This document shows positions 8,222 to 14,669 of a stretch of DNA of 38,926 nucleotides, in pieces (positions within the stretch are counted from its first letter, which is position 1; each line of letters begins with the position of its first letter). Source of the DNA: Salimicrobium halophilum. Lineage in GTDB: Bacteria > Bacillota > Bacilli > Bacillales > Halobacillaceae. Where the stretch lies: the NCBI RefSeq assembly GCF_900100295.1, contig NZ_FNEV01000016.1, positions 1 to 38,926 of the forward strand. Reading direction: 5' to 3'. Under the pieces are notes generated by a model that had not been told where the DNA came from, did not search any database, and worked only from the letters and a program-made list of their open reading frames with translations. Position numbers and translations under genes: made by a program.

Positions 8222-8647
8222 TTGTCGCATCTTTTTCATAATCTGGTTAAGCACTTCCGAGAACACGAGCCCAAATGCAATGGCACCCGATATCATAAAA
8301 GCTTTCGCTGCAATAGAAATAGCGGCGCTGTAGTCATTTAGTACAAAGTTCCGCATGGCGTCATAAGCGAGACTTCCTGGTACGAGAGGAATAATCCCTG
8401 GTACGCTAAATATAATCATAGGCGTTCTGGATCTCCTTGCCAGCGTCTGGCTGACCAGGGCAATAACAAAGGATGCGGTGAGTGTAGCCGGGACACTGTC
8501 GACTTCTTTCCACACTAAGAATGCGTAAATCATCCAACCGACCATGCCGACGAGACCACATTTGATGAGCGTATTTCTTGGCGCCTGATAGATGATTCCG
8601 AAGGCAGCTGATGCAAAAAAGCTTGCTATGGCATATTCAATCCACAT
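8201..8647 (-). CDS. ThrE-type exporter, small (C-terminal-type) subunit, DUF3815-like
   Basis: A 148-residue membrane protein with about four to five hydrophobic segments and the motif IPGIIPLVPGSLAYDAM (here SVPGIIPLVPG), characteristic of the C-terminal half of threonine/serine exporter ThrE (YjjB-like). The start at 8647 is preceded by GAGG seven bases away. It follows the larger subunit by 18 bases. Together they make a split ThrE, as with E. coli YjjP/YjjB; members export amino acids or succinate. The substrate here is not known. Confidence 0.82.
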   Translation of the reverse strand: MWIEYAIASFFASAAFGIIYQAPRNTLIKCGLVGMVGWMIYAFLVWKEVDSVPATLTASFVIALVSQTLARRSRTPMIIFSVPGIIPLVPGSLAYDAMRNFVLNDYSAAISIAAKAFMISGAIAFGLVFSEVLNQIMKKMRQTKAQVR

Positions 8648-8665
8648 AGTCATTCCTCACGATCT

Positions 8666-9409
8666 CTAAAATAGTGAAAACATAACAGCGATACCTGCCC
8701 CAATTGCAAAAGCCGTCAAAAAAGCCTCCGCTCCCTTGGCGAGTCCTGAGATAAGATGACCTGCCATCAGATCCCTTACAGCATTGGTGATGAGCAGCCC
8801 AGGGACCAACGGCATGATCGAACCGACAACGATCTTATCAACTTCCTTCCCAATACCGAGGGAAAAAAGGGAAAAGGCTGTAAAACCGATCAACAACGAA
8901 GCGACGAATTCAGCAACAAATTTAATTTCAAATAATCTAGTAAAGTTAATCAACGCAATAAACCCAAGTCCTCCTGCTACGCAGGCTGGCAGGAAATCGT
9001 ACCAGCTCCCCTGAAACATGATAGTAAAGAAACCACTCGCCAACGTGGCAGAGATGATTTGCATGAGCATCGTATAGTCTGTAGGACTGGTTTGAATCTT
9101 TCTGAGCTCTTTATACGCAACGTGAATAGACATGTCCCCACTTGCAATCTTTCTCGAGACATCATTCGCAAGGTTCACTTTTTCGAGATTCGTCTCTCGT
9201 GCCGAAACTCTCACTAATTTTGCATGGGCACCAGGGCTGATCGTAAACATAATCCCGGTAGGTGTTACATAACTTTGGGATTCATACCGTCCGAAAGATT
9301 GGGCAATCCTCGTCATCGTATCTTCCACACGATAGGTTTCCGCTCCATTTTGTTGCATAATTTTCCCCATGAATAAACATAACTCGATCAAGTCCTCTGT
9401 ACGCTCCAC
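8666..9409 (-). CDS. ThrE-type exporter, large (DUF1212) subunit
   Basis: A 247-residue protein with an N-terminal soluble helical part (residues 1-105, including MGKIMQQNGAETYRVEDTM, typical of DUF1212) followed by about five membrane spans and the re-entrant motif IMPLVPGLLITNA. Start codon is GTG at 9409, chosen because GAGGTGA lies five bases upstream. First gene of a two-gene operon with the small subunit. Family members export threonine/serine (Corynebacterium ThrE) or, as YjjPB, succinate. Confidence 0.85.
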   Translation of the reverse strand: MERTEDLIELCLFMGKIMQQNGAETYRVEDTMTRIAQSFGRYESQSYVTPTGIMFTISPGAHAKLVRVSARETNLEKVNLANDVSRKIASGDMSIHVAYKELRKIQTSPTDYTMLMQIISATLASGFFTIMFQGSWYDFLPACVAGGLGFIALINFTRLFEIKFVAEFVASLLIGFTAFSLFSLGIGKEVDKIVVGSIMPLVPGLLITNAVRDLMAGHLISGLAKGAEAFLTAFAIGAGIAVMFSLF

Positions 9410-9456
9410 TCAGTCACCTCAATTCGTATTACATTATTGTTCAGTGTATCTATTCA

Positions 9457-9657
9457 TCAAAGGAAATTCTTCGTAAAATATTCGTCTACATACAAATACA
9501 ATACCACATCATCAAGGGCTGTAGTATTGTCAAAAGTTATATATTCTTTACTTTGAACAAAACTAAAATATTTTTGATTAGTAATCCAAATCAACATGTG
9601 TATCCGAAGCATTCGATTCAGTTGTGGTATTAACCATTTTATGATTTGTTTTTCCAT
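9457..9657 (-). CDS. Possible 66-residue hypothetical protein, AT-rich
   Basis: An ORF from ATG 9657 to a stop at 9457, with a weak AAGGAAA so close to the ATG that translation is doubtful. The product is rich in Ile, Leu and Tyr, starting MEKQIIKWLIPQLNRM. No family is recognised. It lies at the start of the AT-rich accessory region beside what looks like a transposon remnant, so it may be a gene scrap. Confidence 0.25.
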   Translation of the reverse strand: MEKQIIKWLIPQLNRMLRIHMLIWITNQKYFSFVQSKEYITFDNTTALDDVVLYLYVDEYFTKNFL

Positions 9658-9674
9658 TTTCCTTAGACAAAAAA

Positions 9675-9825
9675 GAGGTAGGGTATCCTCCTAGTTATCG
9701 ACCAAATCAACTAGTAAAAGGAGACGCCCTACCTCATGTCTACAAGTGTAGGACAAAACAACCTCGAAAATCGATTGAACGATATGATCCGTTCCTTCGT
9801 CCAGGGAAGCTGGAAACAATCATGA
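9675..9825 (+). mobile_element. Probable insertion-sequence end with transposase N-terminal scrap
   Basis: An imperfect inverted repeat begins GAGGTAGGG at 9675 and closes CCCTACCTC at 9735 (nine perfect outer pairs). It is followed directly by an ATG at 9736 that opens a 29-codon frame, MSTSVGQNNLENRLNDMIRS, ending in a stop at 9823-9825. The start resembles the N-termini of some Firmicutes transposases (IS256-like by impression only), and the hairpin could be an element end or leader. No catalytic region remains. Confidence 0.35.
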
Positions 9826-10049
9826 TTGTAGGTCATCTTTTCCTATTTGCTTACAACCTATGAATAACTACAATAGAAACAATTAAAGGAACTCAATTAT
9901 GAAGTGTTTAATGGCAAATAACCTGAAATTCCATTTAAAACCTATATCATGGTATAATAACAAACTTAGGATAGAAACTATTTTTCTCACTATAGAACGG
10001 ATGGCAAGAAAAGCCTGCGCCTAGAGATTAGATTGGGAGGTGTAAAAGT

Positions 10050-10259
10050 ATGAATAAACGATGGACAATCGGTAAAATTAATGACTTTGTCGAAAAGAAT
10101 TCAGATAGCACGTTATTATCGACGGAATTCAACGGTTTCTCTCAAAAGTTGCTGTTCAAGTGTTCCTGTGGCAATAATTTTGATAAAACGTTCACAAAAT
10201 TTAAGAACAATCATCAACGTAAGTGTGATGTATGCCAACCACCCAAAGCGTCACGTTAA
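10050..10259 (+). CDS. 69-residue zinc-ribbon protein
   Basis: Starts after GGGAGGTG and is closed by a strong terminator, so it looks like a genuine small gene. The first half is helical (TIGKINDFVEKNSDSTLLS). The second half has four cysteines, Cys38 and Cys40 in FKCSCGN and Cys59 and Cys62 in KCDVC, in a CXC-X18-CXXC arrangement that should bind one zinc ion. Similar ribbons occur as DNA-binding modules in phage and mobile-element proteins, including homing-endonuclease-like ones. This copy has nothing after the ribbon. It lies just outside the leftmost groEL-end repeat. Confidence 0.65.
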   Translation: MNKRWTIGKINDFVEKNSDSTLLSTEFNGFSQKLLFKCSCGNNFDKTFTKFKNNHQRKCDVCQPPKASR

Positions 10260-10270
10260 TAGCTTTTATA

Positions 10271-10308
10271 CAAAGAGCCGATTCCTATTAAAAGAAATCG
10301 GCTCTTTG
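10271..10308 (+). terminator. Rho-independent terminator after the zinc-ribbon gene
   Basis: Stem CAAAGAGCCGATT with its complement and a 12-base loop, 11 bases after the stop codon. Confidence 0.85.
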
Positions 10309-10454
10309 TTGATTCACAGGAATTTTCCGTGTCCAAACGTTTGATAGCTAGAACATTCAACTATTATCAATAAAAGATGCTTCCGCTAAAAAATATTAGC
10401 ATTTTTTCAGCATAATCATTCAAAATCTTCATCTATTAAGGATCGGGCGGGCAA

Positions 10455-10473
10455 CTTACATCATGCCGCCCAT
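10455..10473. repeat. 19-bp copy of the groEL 3' end (att-like direct repeat 1)
   Basis: CTTACATCATGCCGCCCAT here is identical to 26706-26724, which spans the stop codon and last codons of intact groEL. An 18-base version with one mismatch is at 13332-13349 at the end of the groEL fragment. The copy stands alone in AT-rich DNA, in the same orientation, with no groEL coding sequence attached (what follows, GGTTTCTTC, is unrelated). It is a candidate att core bounding the three-gene operon. Confidence 0.7.
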
Positions 10474-10542
10474 GGTTTCTTCTAAACAAATATGCACAGA
10501 AAATGATGATAAATTAAATTTCAAATTAGAAGTTTGACATAT

Positions 10543-11571
10543 TTATTCATTATATATTTTTTCATGTAGCTCAATAGGCCTATCAAACAATTTTGTAACT
10601 TCTTTTAAACTCAGTGAGTTTTGAATTATAATTGATTCTATTACTTCTAATCCTATTTCTTCAGAAAATTCACTTTTTTCTTTTTTTAAAAATTGAGCAG
10701 AAGAGTTGTTATATAGAGATTTTAACTTTGGGATTAACTGACTATACAAGTAAATAATAAAGAAAACCCCATCATCTTCTGCCTCAAAAAGCTTGATTTT
10801 TTCTGATTGATTGAAGAAGATTTGTGTGTTGGAAAGATCATCAATTGTAAAAACAATGTCTATATCTTCATTTTTTAACCTAGCAGTAATTGTCCTTAAC
10901 GTTTCACCATTACTTATAAAAGCCTTTGTTATTATAAGTTCTGAAGTCTGATCTGATGTACCCTTGAAAATATTATGCTCATCACCTGTATTCCCAATAA
11001 ATCCTCCTATATTCATGAGCATAAGTTTTGAATCTAGTTCACCATTATTTTGTATATATTTATAAAATAGCCAATTGAATAAATCAGGGGGCATTACATA
11101 ATTTTCATCAAGTTTAGATATGTATTGCAGCCCCACTAACTTCTTTACTCTATTGACATGAATCTCGTTTGGCGAGCTAATAATTAGATGCACAGAGTTG
11201 TTAATACAAAAAAAGTATGTCATTATTTGAGCGTAGTTAACTCTATCTACCTTAGGAAGAAGATTTCCTGCTGAATCTTTCTTTTTTCTTTTTGTATATT
11301 CAATATCAGCAGGTACAAATAAGTACTCAACACTTCCCTCTTCATTTTTTTCGAATAACTTCATTTCGTTTGGTTCTGATACTTCACCCCAAGTAAAATA
11401 AAAGTTCAACTCTTCTTGGGGCAATGATTCCGGTATTTTATTATCGCGCGACGAAATTTTAAGAGGTTCTGAATGGCTTCTTTTGAGGATATATTTTTTT
11501 ACATCGTCTAGACTCTTTATTCCCTTTAGCTTGAACAATTCACATGTCAATTTTGATCTACCCAATGTCAC
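10543..11571 (-). CDS. Third gene of unknown three-gene operon, 342-residue soluble protein
   Basis: Start is GTG at 11571, overlapping the previous stop as GTGA, with AAGGGGG upstream. No family is recognised. The protein is soluble, mixed alpha/beta and Lys/Glu-rich. Visible stretches are an N-terminal helical part (KLKGIKSLDDVKKYILKR), a Trp/Tyr-containing segment (LNFYFTWGEV), a basic patch (EYTKRKKKD), a central region NYAQIMTYFFCINNSVHLII, and PPDLFNWLFYKY. The C-terminal third has YLYSQLIPKLKSLY and a helical end. No Walker, nuclease, protease or methylase motif is evident. With both partners it forms a stop/start-overlapping operon inside accessory DNA between groEL-end repeats, so a sensor or effector role in defence is plausible but unproven. 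Confidence 0.75.
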   Translation of the reverse strand: MTLGRSKLTCELFKLKGIKSLDDVKKYILKRSHSEPLKISSRDNKIPESLPQEELNFYFTWGEVSEPNEMKLFEKNEEGSVEYLFVPADIEYTKRKKKDSAGNLLPKVDRVNYAQIMTYFFCINNSVHLIISSPNEIHVNRVKKLVGLQYISKLDENYVMPPDLFNWLFYKYIQNNGELDSKLMLMNIGGFIGNTGDEHNIFKGTSDQTSELIITKAFISNGETLRTITARLKNEDIDIVFTIDDLSNTQIFFNQSEKIKLFEAEDDGVFFIIYLYSQLIPKLKSLYNNSSAQFLKKEKSEFSEEIGLEVIESIIIQNSLSLKEVTKLFDRPIELHEKIYNE

Positions 11572-12284
11572 TCCCCCTTACAAGTTACTTTCAAAGCCTC
11601 AAAATCAACAGTTATAAAATGTTTAGCAATTAGTCTTGTGAATTTATCAAAATTATCAGATACTATCACTAAATCTAGAGCAGTTTCCGCATTTTTCACT
11701 CTAATAGGCTTAACCCTAAATTGTTCATTTAATTTGTGGTATCTCCCTTTGAATTCCCTTCCTTTAATCTCCATATTACCTAATAAATTAATTGTTATTT
11801 TTCGCTCAGATATATTGAATACCTCATGTTTATCAATCTCCCACTTATCGATAAAATAAATGTCTAATAGTTCTGGATTAAAATAAATATTGAGAGAGAT
11901 CCCCAGCTTCTTTATTAAAAAGTTTGACACCCATCCTCCCGGGTTGAAATTCACTTCAAATTCAACGTCCTGTGAGGCATATTCATAATCATTGGGAGAA
12001 AATTTCATTGTAGTCCGTTTGGTTCCGTTAAGCTTTGTATTAAAAGAAACATCCAATTTTTGGAAAATCAATTTTATTTTTGACCATAAATATGTAATAC
12101 ATAATGATAACAAACCAATGAAGAGCGCTATGATAGCACTCAAGACTGTCTTTTTAAGTAAGTCACTTTCATATCCAATTATATCTAATATTTTGTAGAT
12201 ATAATTTTCTTGATTAGTAGCTATAAAAGCTACTAATATTGTCACTACAAATGTTTTCAAATATTGAAATAGCTTTTTTTTCAT
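11568..12284 (-). CDS. Second gene of unknown operon, 238 residues: two membrane spans plus beta-rich domain
   Basis: ATG overlaps the previous stop as ATGA. Residues 8-24 (YLKTFVVTILVAFIATN) and about 43-67 (VLSAIIALFIGLLSLCITYL) are hydrophobic, followed by a basic WSKIKLIFQK that should face the cytoplasm. Residues 78-238 are beta-strand-rich and soluble, with NGTKRTTMKFSPNDYEY, FEVNFNPGGWVSNF and a C-terminal KHFITVDFEALKV. Two spans plus a beta domain resemble in outline the 2TM-beta effectors of some anti-phage systems (for example CBASS Cap15-type), but no sequence motif ties it to them and no cyclase is nearby. Unrecognised family. Confidence 0.75.
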   Translation of the reverse strand: MKKKLFQYLKTFVVTILVAFIATNQENYIYKILDIIGYESDLLKKTVLSAIIALFIGLLSLCITYLWSKIKLIFQKLDVSFNTKLNGTKRTTMKFSPNDYEYASQDVEFEVNFNPGGWVSNFLIKKLGISLNIYFNPELLDIYFIDKWEIDKHEVFNISERKITINLLGNMEIKGREFKGRYHKLNEQFRVKPIRVKNAETALDLVIVSDNFDKFTRLIAKHFITVDFEALKVTCKGE

Positions 12285-12796
12285 ACTAGCATCACCGGGC
12301 CAAAGCTCACAAAGCTTATTAATTTTTTAATATTAACAATTTCTTCTTCACGTAATTCTGTATCTATACCTAATACACCGTTTGATTTTAAAGTTATCAT
12401 GTGATGACTTTTTGTTCTGAAATACAATTTTACCATCTGGTAATCTTCATCTTGTAGTAAAGTTATTATCATTTCTGCACTAAACTCTTCGCCCTCTAAC
12501 AAATTGTCAACATTAACATTTTCAAAATCACAGTCTACCAGATCTAGATCAAAATAATCTTGATTAAGGATAAGATCCAGGAATTTATGATTACTCATTA
12601 TAAGTTGTTTCACTGTGCTATCTAAAATAATTCTGTAAATTTCATCGTTCATCAACCAAGTACTAAAAGATTGCGGAGAATATGGTACTGCGAATGAATA
12701 ACTATTTTCCCCTACTATAATTTTTTTGAGAGAGACCTGTTTATAGAAAGGTGGATTTTTATCATTTGGCTGGTATAGAATTTTATAAAATGCCAT
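12281..12796 (-). CDS. First gene of unknown operon, 171-residue acidic protein
   Basis: I chose ATG 12796 (MAFYKILYQPNDKNPPFY) because GGGTGGG lies seven bases upstream; a GTG four codons earlier is less likely. The product is soluble and acidic, with alternating strands and helices, a run of Asp in NQDYFDLDLVDCDFENVNVD, a C-terminal half with MVKLYFRTKSHHMITLK, and an end of LISFVSFGPVMLV. No known motif is seen. It is the promoter-proximal gene of a three-gene operon in which each pair overlaps by four bases, suggesting a stoichiometric complex. Confidence 0.72.
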   Translation of the reverse strand: MAFYKILYQPNDKNPPFYKQVSLKKIIVGENSYSFAVPYSPQSFSTWLMNDEIYRIILDSTVKQLIMSNHKFLDLILNQDYFDLDLVDCDFENVNVDNLLEGEEFSAEMIITLLQDEDYQMVKLYFRTKSHHMITLKSNGVLGIDTELREEEIVNIKKLISFVSFGPVMLV

Positions 12797-12839
12797 AGCA
12801 TTTCCCACCCTTTTGCATTTTCATAATACTTATTTAGTA

Positions 12840-12868
12840 ATTTTATCACAGTAATAATAATTAACCAA
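12840..12868 (-). promoter_or_regulatory. Predicted sigma-A promoter of the three-gene operon
   Basis: On the minus strand a -35 box TTGGTT (12868-12863), a 17-base spacer and a -10 box TAAAAT (12845-12840) lie about 44 bases before the start of the first gene. The region is AT-rich, so chance matches are possible. Confidence 0.45.
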
Positions 12869-13229
12869 AATTATACAGGGTCAACTTCTGTTCATCCTAA
12901 TAAGGAATAAATATAACACTGGACTTTATACACCTCTTTACAATGTTCCCCAATAAGTCTATACTACAATTCACTTTTACTATTTTTTGACCATCTCTAC
13001 TAAACATTAATTTGTTTAATGGCATAATGTCGCTAGTAATTGATTAAATAATTGTTATGTGAAAAATGAATCGGCAGATGCCTCTATTTTTTTCAATTTA
13101 TATGATCATATAAACCGCAATGAATTAAATTAGAAAAAATTTATTTTATTACTGATAAATAGATTGGCTTTTCCATACAGACAATCGAATTGCAAATAAT
13201 ATATATTCACACGTCATTCAAGAAAAAGA
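12869..13229. other. AT-rich intergenic stretch with no visible gene
   Basis: I see no ORF with a ribosome binding site, no tRNA and no recognisable gene remnant. It separates the three-gene operon from the groEL fragment and its terminator, and would contain any upstream control of the operon. Confidence 0.6.
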
Positions 13230-13264
13230 AGCTCCCCCAAAAGTTCAGCAACTTTGGGGGAGCT
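13230..13264 (-). terminator. Terminator downstream of the groEL fragment
   Basis: Stem AGCTCCCCCAAA with complement, followed on the minus strand by TCTTTTTC. It resembles the hairpin after intact groEL (26568-26610): both contain a CTCCC-AAAAGTT arm. This suggests that the original groEL terminator was displaced together with the gene end. Confidence 0.75.
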
Positions 13265-13331
13265 CTTTTAATCGTCATCGATAATTTCATTTTCGTCGAA
13301 ACCTTACAAAAAGGCTTCCAGAAGTGATGAT

Positions 13332-13853
13332 TTACATCATGCCACCCATGTCTGGCATGCTGCCACCGCCGTTGTCATCCTCAGGGATGTCTGCAAAGAC
13401 TGCTTCGGTAGTTAGGAACATTGCCGCTACAGAGCCGGCGTTTTGAAGTGCGGAACGTGTAACTTTGGTAGGGTCTACGATACCCACTTCTACCATGTTG
13501 ACCCATTCGCCGTCTGCTGCGTTGTAGCCGACGCCTACTTCTTGGGATTTCAGCTTCTCTACGATGATAGAGCCTTCAAGAACAGCGTTGTGTACGATTT
13601 GACGTACCGGCTCTTCTAGAGCACGCAATACGATGCTTGCACCTGTCGCTTCATCGTCAGAGAGTTCGAGTTTTTCTACGGCAGAAATGATGTTGATAAG
13701 CGCTGTTCCACCACCTGCGACGATTCCTTCTTCTACTGCTGCGCGCGTAGTGTTCAATGCGTCTTCGATGCGTAGTTTACGCTCTTTCAATTCTGTTTCT
13801 GTCGCCGCTCCGACTTTGATGACAGCTACACCGCCGGCAAGTTTCGCAAGACG
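13332..13853 (-). pseudogene. groEL: Displaced 3' fragment of groEL (last ~174 codons)
   Basis: The minus strand here matches the end of intact groEL from the segment [19 protein letters not shown] to the stop codon, nearly identical at DNA level. The similarity stops abruptly at 13853, where the intact gene continues into FREKLQERL-like coding and this copy runs into an unrelated small ORF. Amino acid changes fall at normally constant sites (AGLEGS to AVLEGS, VEAGI to VEVGI, AVVADI to AVFADI) and the Gly-Met tail is shortened. No ribosome binding site or proper start is present, so it is not a gene but a duplicated or displaced end, typical of an integration event into groEL. Confidence 0.92.
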
Positions 13854-13961
13854 TTAAGGTTGCTTATCCTCTTCTTCGTTATCCCAAAGTCCGATGCAAA
13901 GGAAGGCCGTCCCGATAGTTATAAGGGAAATGACGATTATTATGAGTACACGATTGAACAT
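13854..13961 (-). CDS. 35-residue single-span membrane micro-protein at the groEL-fragment junction
   Basis: ATG at 13961 follows a strong ribosome binding site (GGAGGGAAGGTA). The protein starts MFNRVLIIIVISLITIGTAF, completes one hydrophobic span with CIGLW and ends in an acidic tail (DNEEEDKQP), stopping at TAA 13854-13856. The stop codon lies exactly at the edge of the groEL fragment, so the gene may have been cut and closed by the junction, or it may define the end of the inserted element. No family recognised. Confidence 0.55.
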   Translation of the reverse strand: MFNRVLIIIVISLITIGTAFLCIGLWDNEEEDKQP

Positions 13962-14164
13962 TACCTTCCCTCCTGTTTAAGATAGACAAAGCCTTAGTTA
14001 CCGTTACCAGTTCTTAATCTAACTCCATTATACATGAGAGGAGTCGCTGTCCATGAATACTATGGTTGAAATATGCTTTATTAATAGGCATGAATGAAAA
14101 GGCCGATTAATTTAAAAAGCGATAGCTTCTCTGAAAATAACCAATAATCACTTAAGTAAAAAGA

Positions 14165-14301
14165 CAGGGTACCTCCTGCATGTATTTAATAATATATTAT
14201 CTGTCGGCACCTAACCCACCTTCATTGATGATCATAGATATTTCGTTTGTTCGTGTCTGCTTTTTATTGTTGATTTCAAATACTCTCTCCTTCTTCTCCA
14301 T
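14165..14301 (-). pseudogene. Broken second copy of the 56-residue orphan gene
   Basis: Starts at ATG 14301 behind AGGAGGAAAT and reads MEKKERVFEINNKKQTRTNE, then IINEGGLGADR, followed by an in-frame TAA (14199-14197). Homology to the intact copy at 7248-7418 continues past the stop through YIIKYMQE and then ends. About 90 bases upstream are also similar to the upstream of the intact gene. The copy is probably dead, or makes a 34-residue peptide. Confidence 0.75.
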
Positions 14302-14510
14302 CATTATTTCCTCCTTTCCACATACTTTGTTACTTATATAATTGCACACCCCAGTACAGTCATATTATTAACCATATTCAGAGATTTTAATTTGAAATCA
14401 TATATTCCATTTTTCACGTCTTATTTGTTCAAAATTATTCGAGAGGGAACATCGCCTTCTTATAATAAAACCAGCCAAAAAGACTACCTCCTTATATAGC
14501 CAACCTGAAT
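14302..14510. other. Intergenic stretch between orphan-gene copy and brxL remnant
   Basis: The first ~90 bases resemble the upstream region of the intact orphan gene at 7419-7510. The rest has no recognisable gene; it may hold degraded sequence of the lost brxL body. Confidence 0.5.
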
Positions 14511-14651
14511 TACCACCTTGAACCAAATAGTAAAAGAAGTTGAAATGGTGTTGATAACTTGCACCTTAGTTAATCTCTTTATTTAAATTTTGGAGTACTA
14601 CTTTTCTGATAAAAATCAATTTAATTTTTGGTTTAACTTGATACATTTCAT
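14511..14651 (-). pseudogene. brxL: Decayed N-terminal remnant of brxL
   Basis: Eighteen bases after the pglZ stop an ATG (14651) follows GGGAGGG and reads MKCIKLNQKLN, then stops. Shifting frame gives IFIRKVVLQNLNKEI, a stop, then GAS, and a further frame gives PFQLLLLFG. Intact BrxL proteins begin with a comparable pattern: KLN..F, KVVRKDL, then a Gly-Ala stretch and a hydrophobic helix ending in LLG.YC. Position, order, spacing and ribosome binding site are all those expected for the last gene of a type 1 BREX operon. The match is short and across frames, so it is an inference. Confidence 0.45.
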
Positions 14652-14669
14652 AAATTTCCCTCCCATCAC

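Noticed and set aside
11568-12284. Assigning the middle gene to CBASS as a Cap15-type effector
   Set aside because: Only the two-span plus beta-domain outline fits; no cyclic nucleotide synthase or ancillary CBASS gene is nearby.
13332-13790. Reading the groEL fragment as a functional 152-residue protein
   Set aside because: The only start in frame is a TTG that is an internal Leu codon of groEL, there is no ribosome binding site, and conserved residues are altered.
9426-14669. CRISPR array within the accessory region
   Set aside because: No regularly spaced short repeats were found; the only repeats are the groEL-end copies and the orphan-gene duplication.
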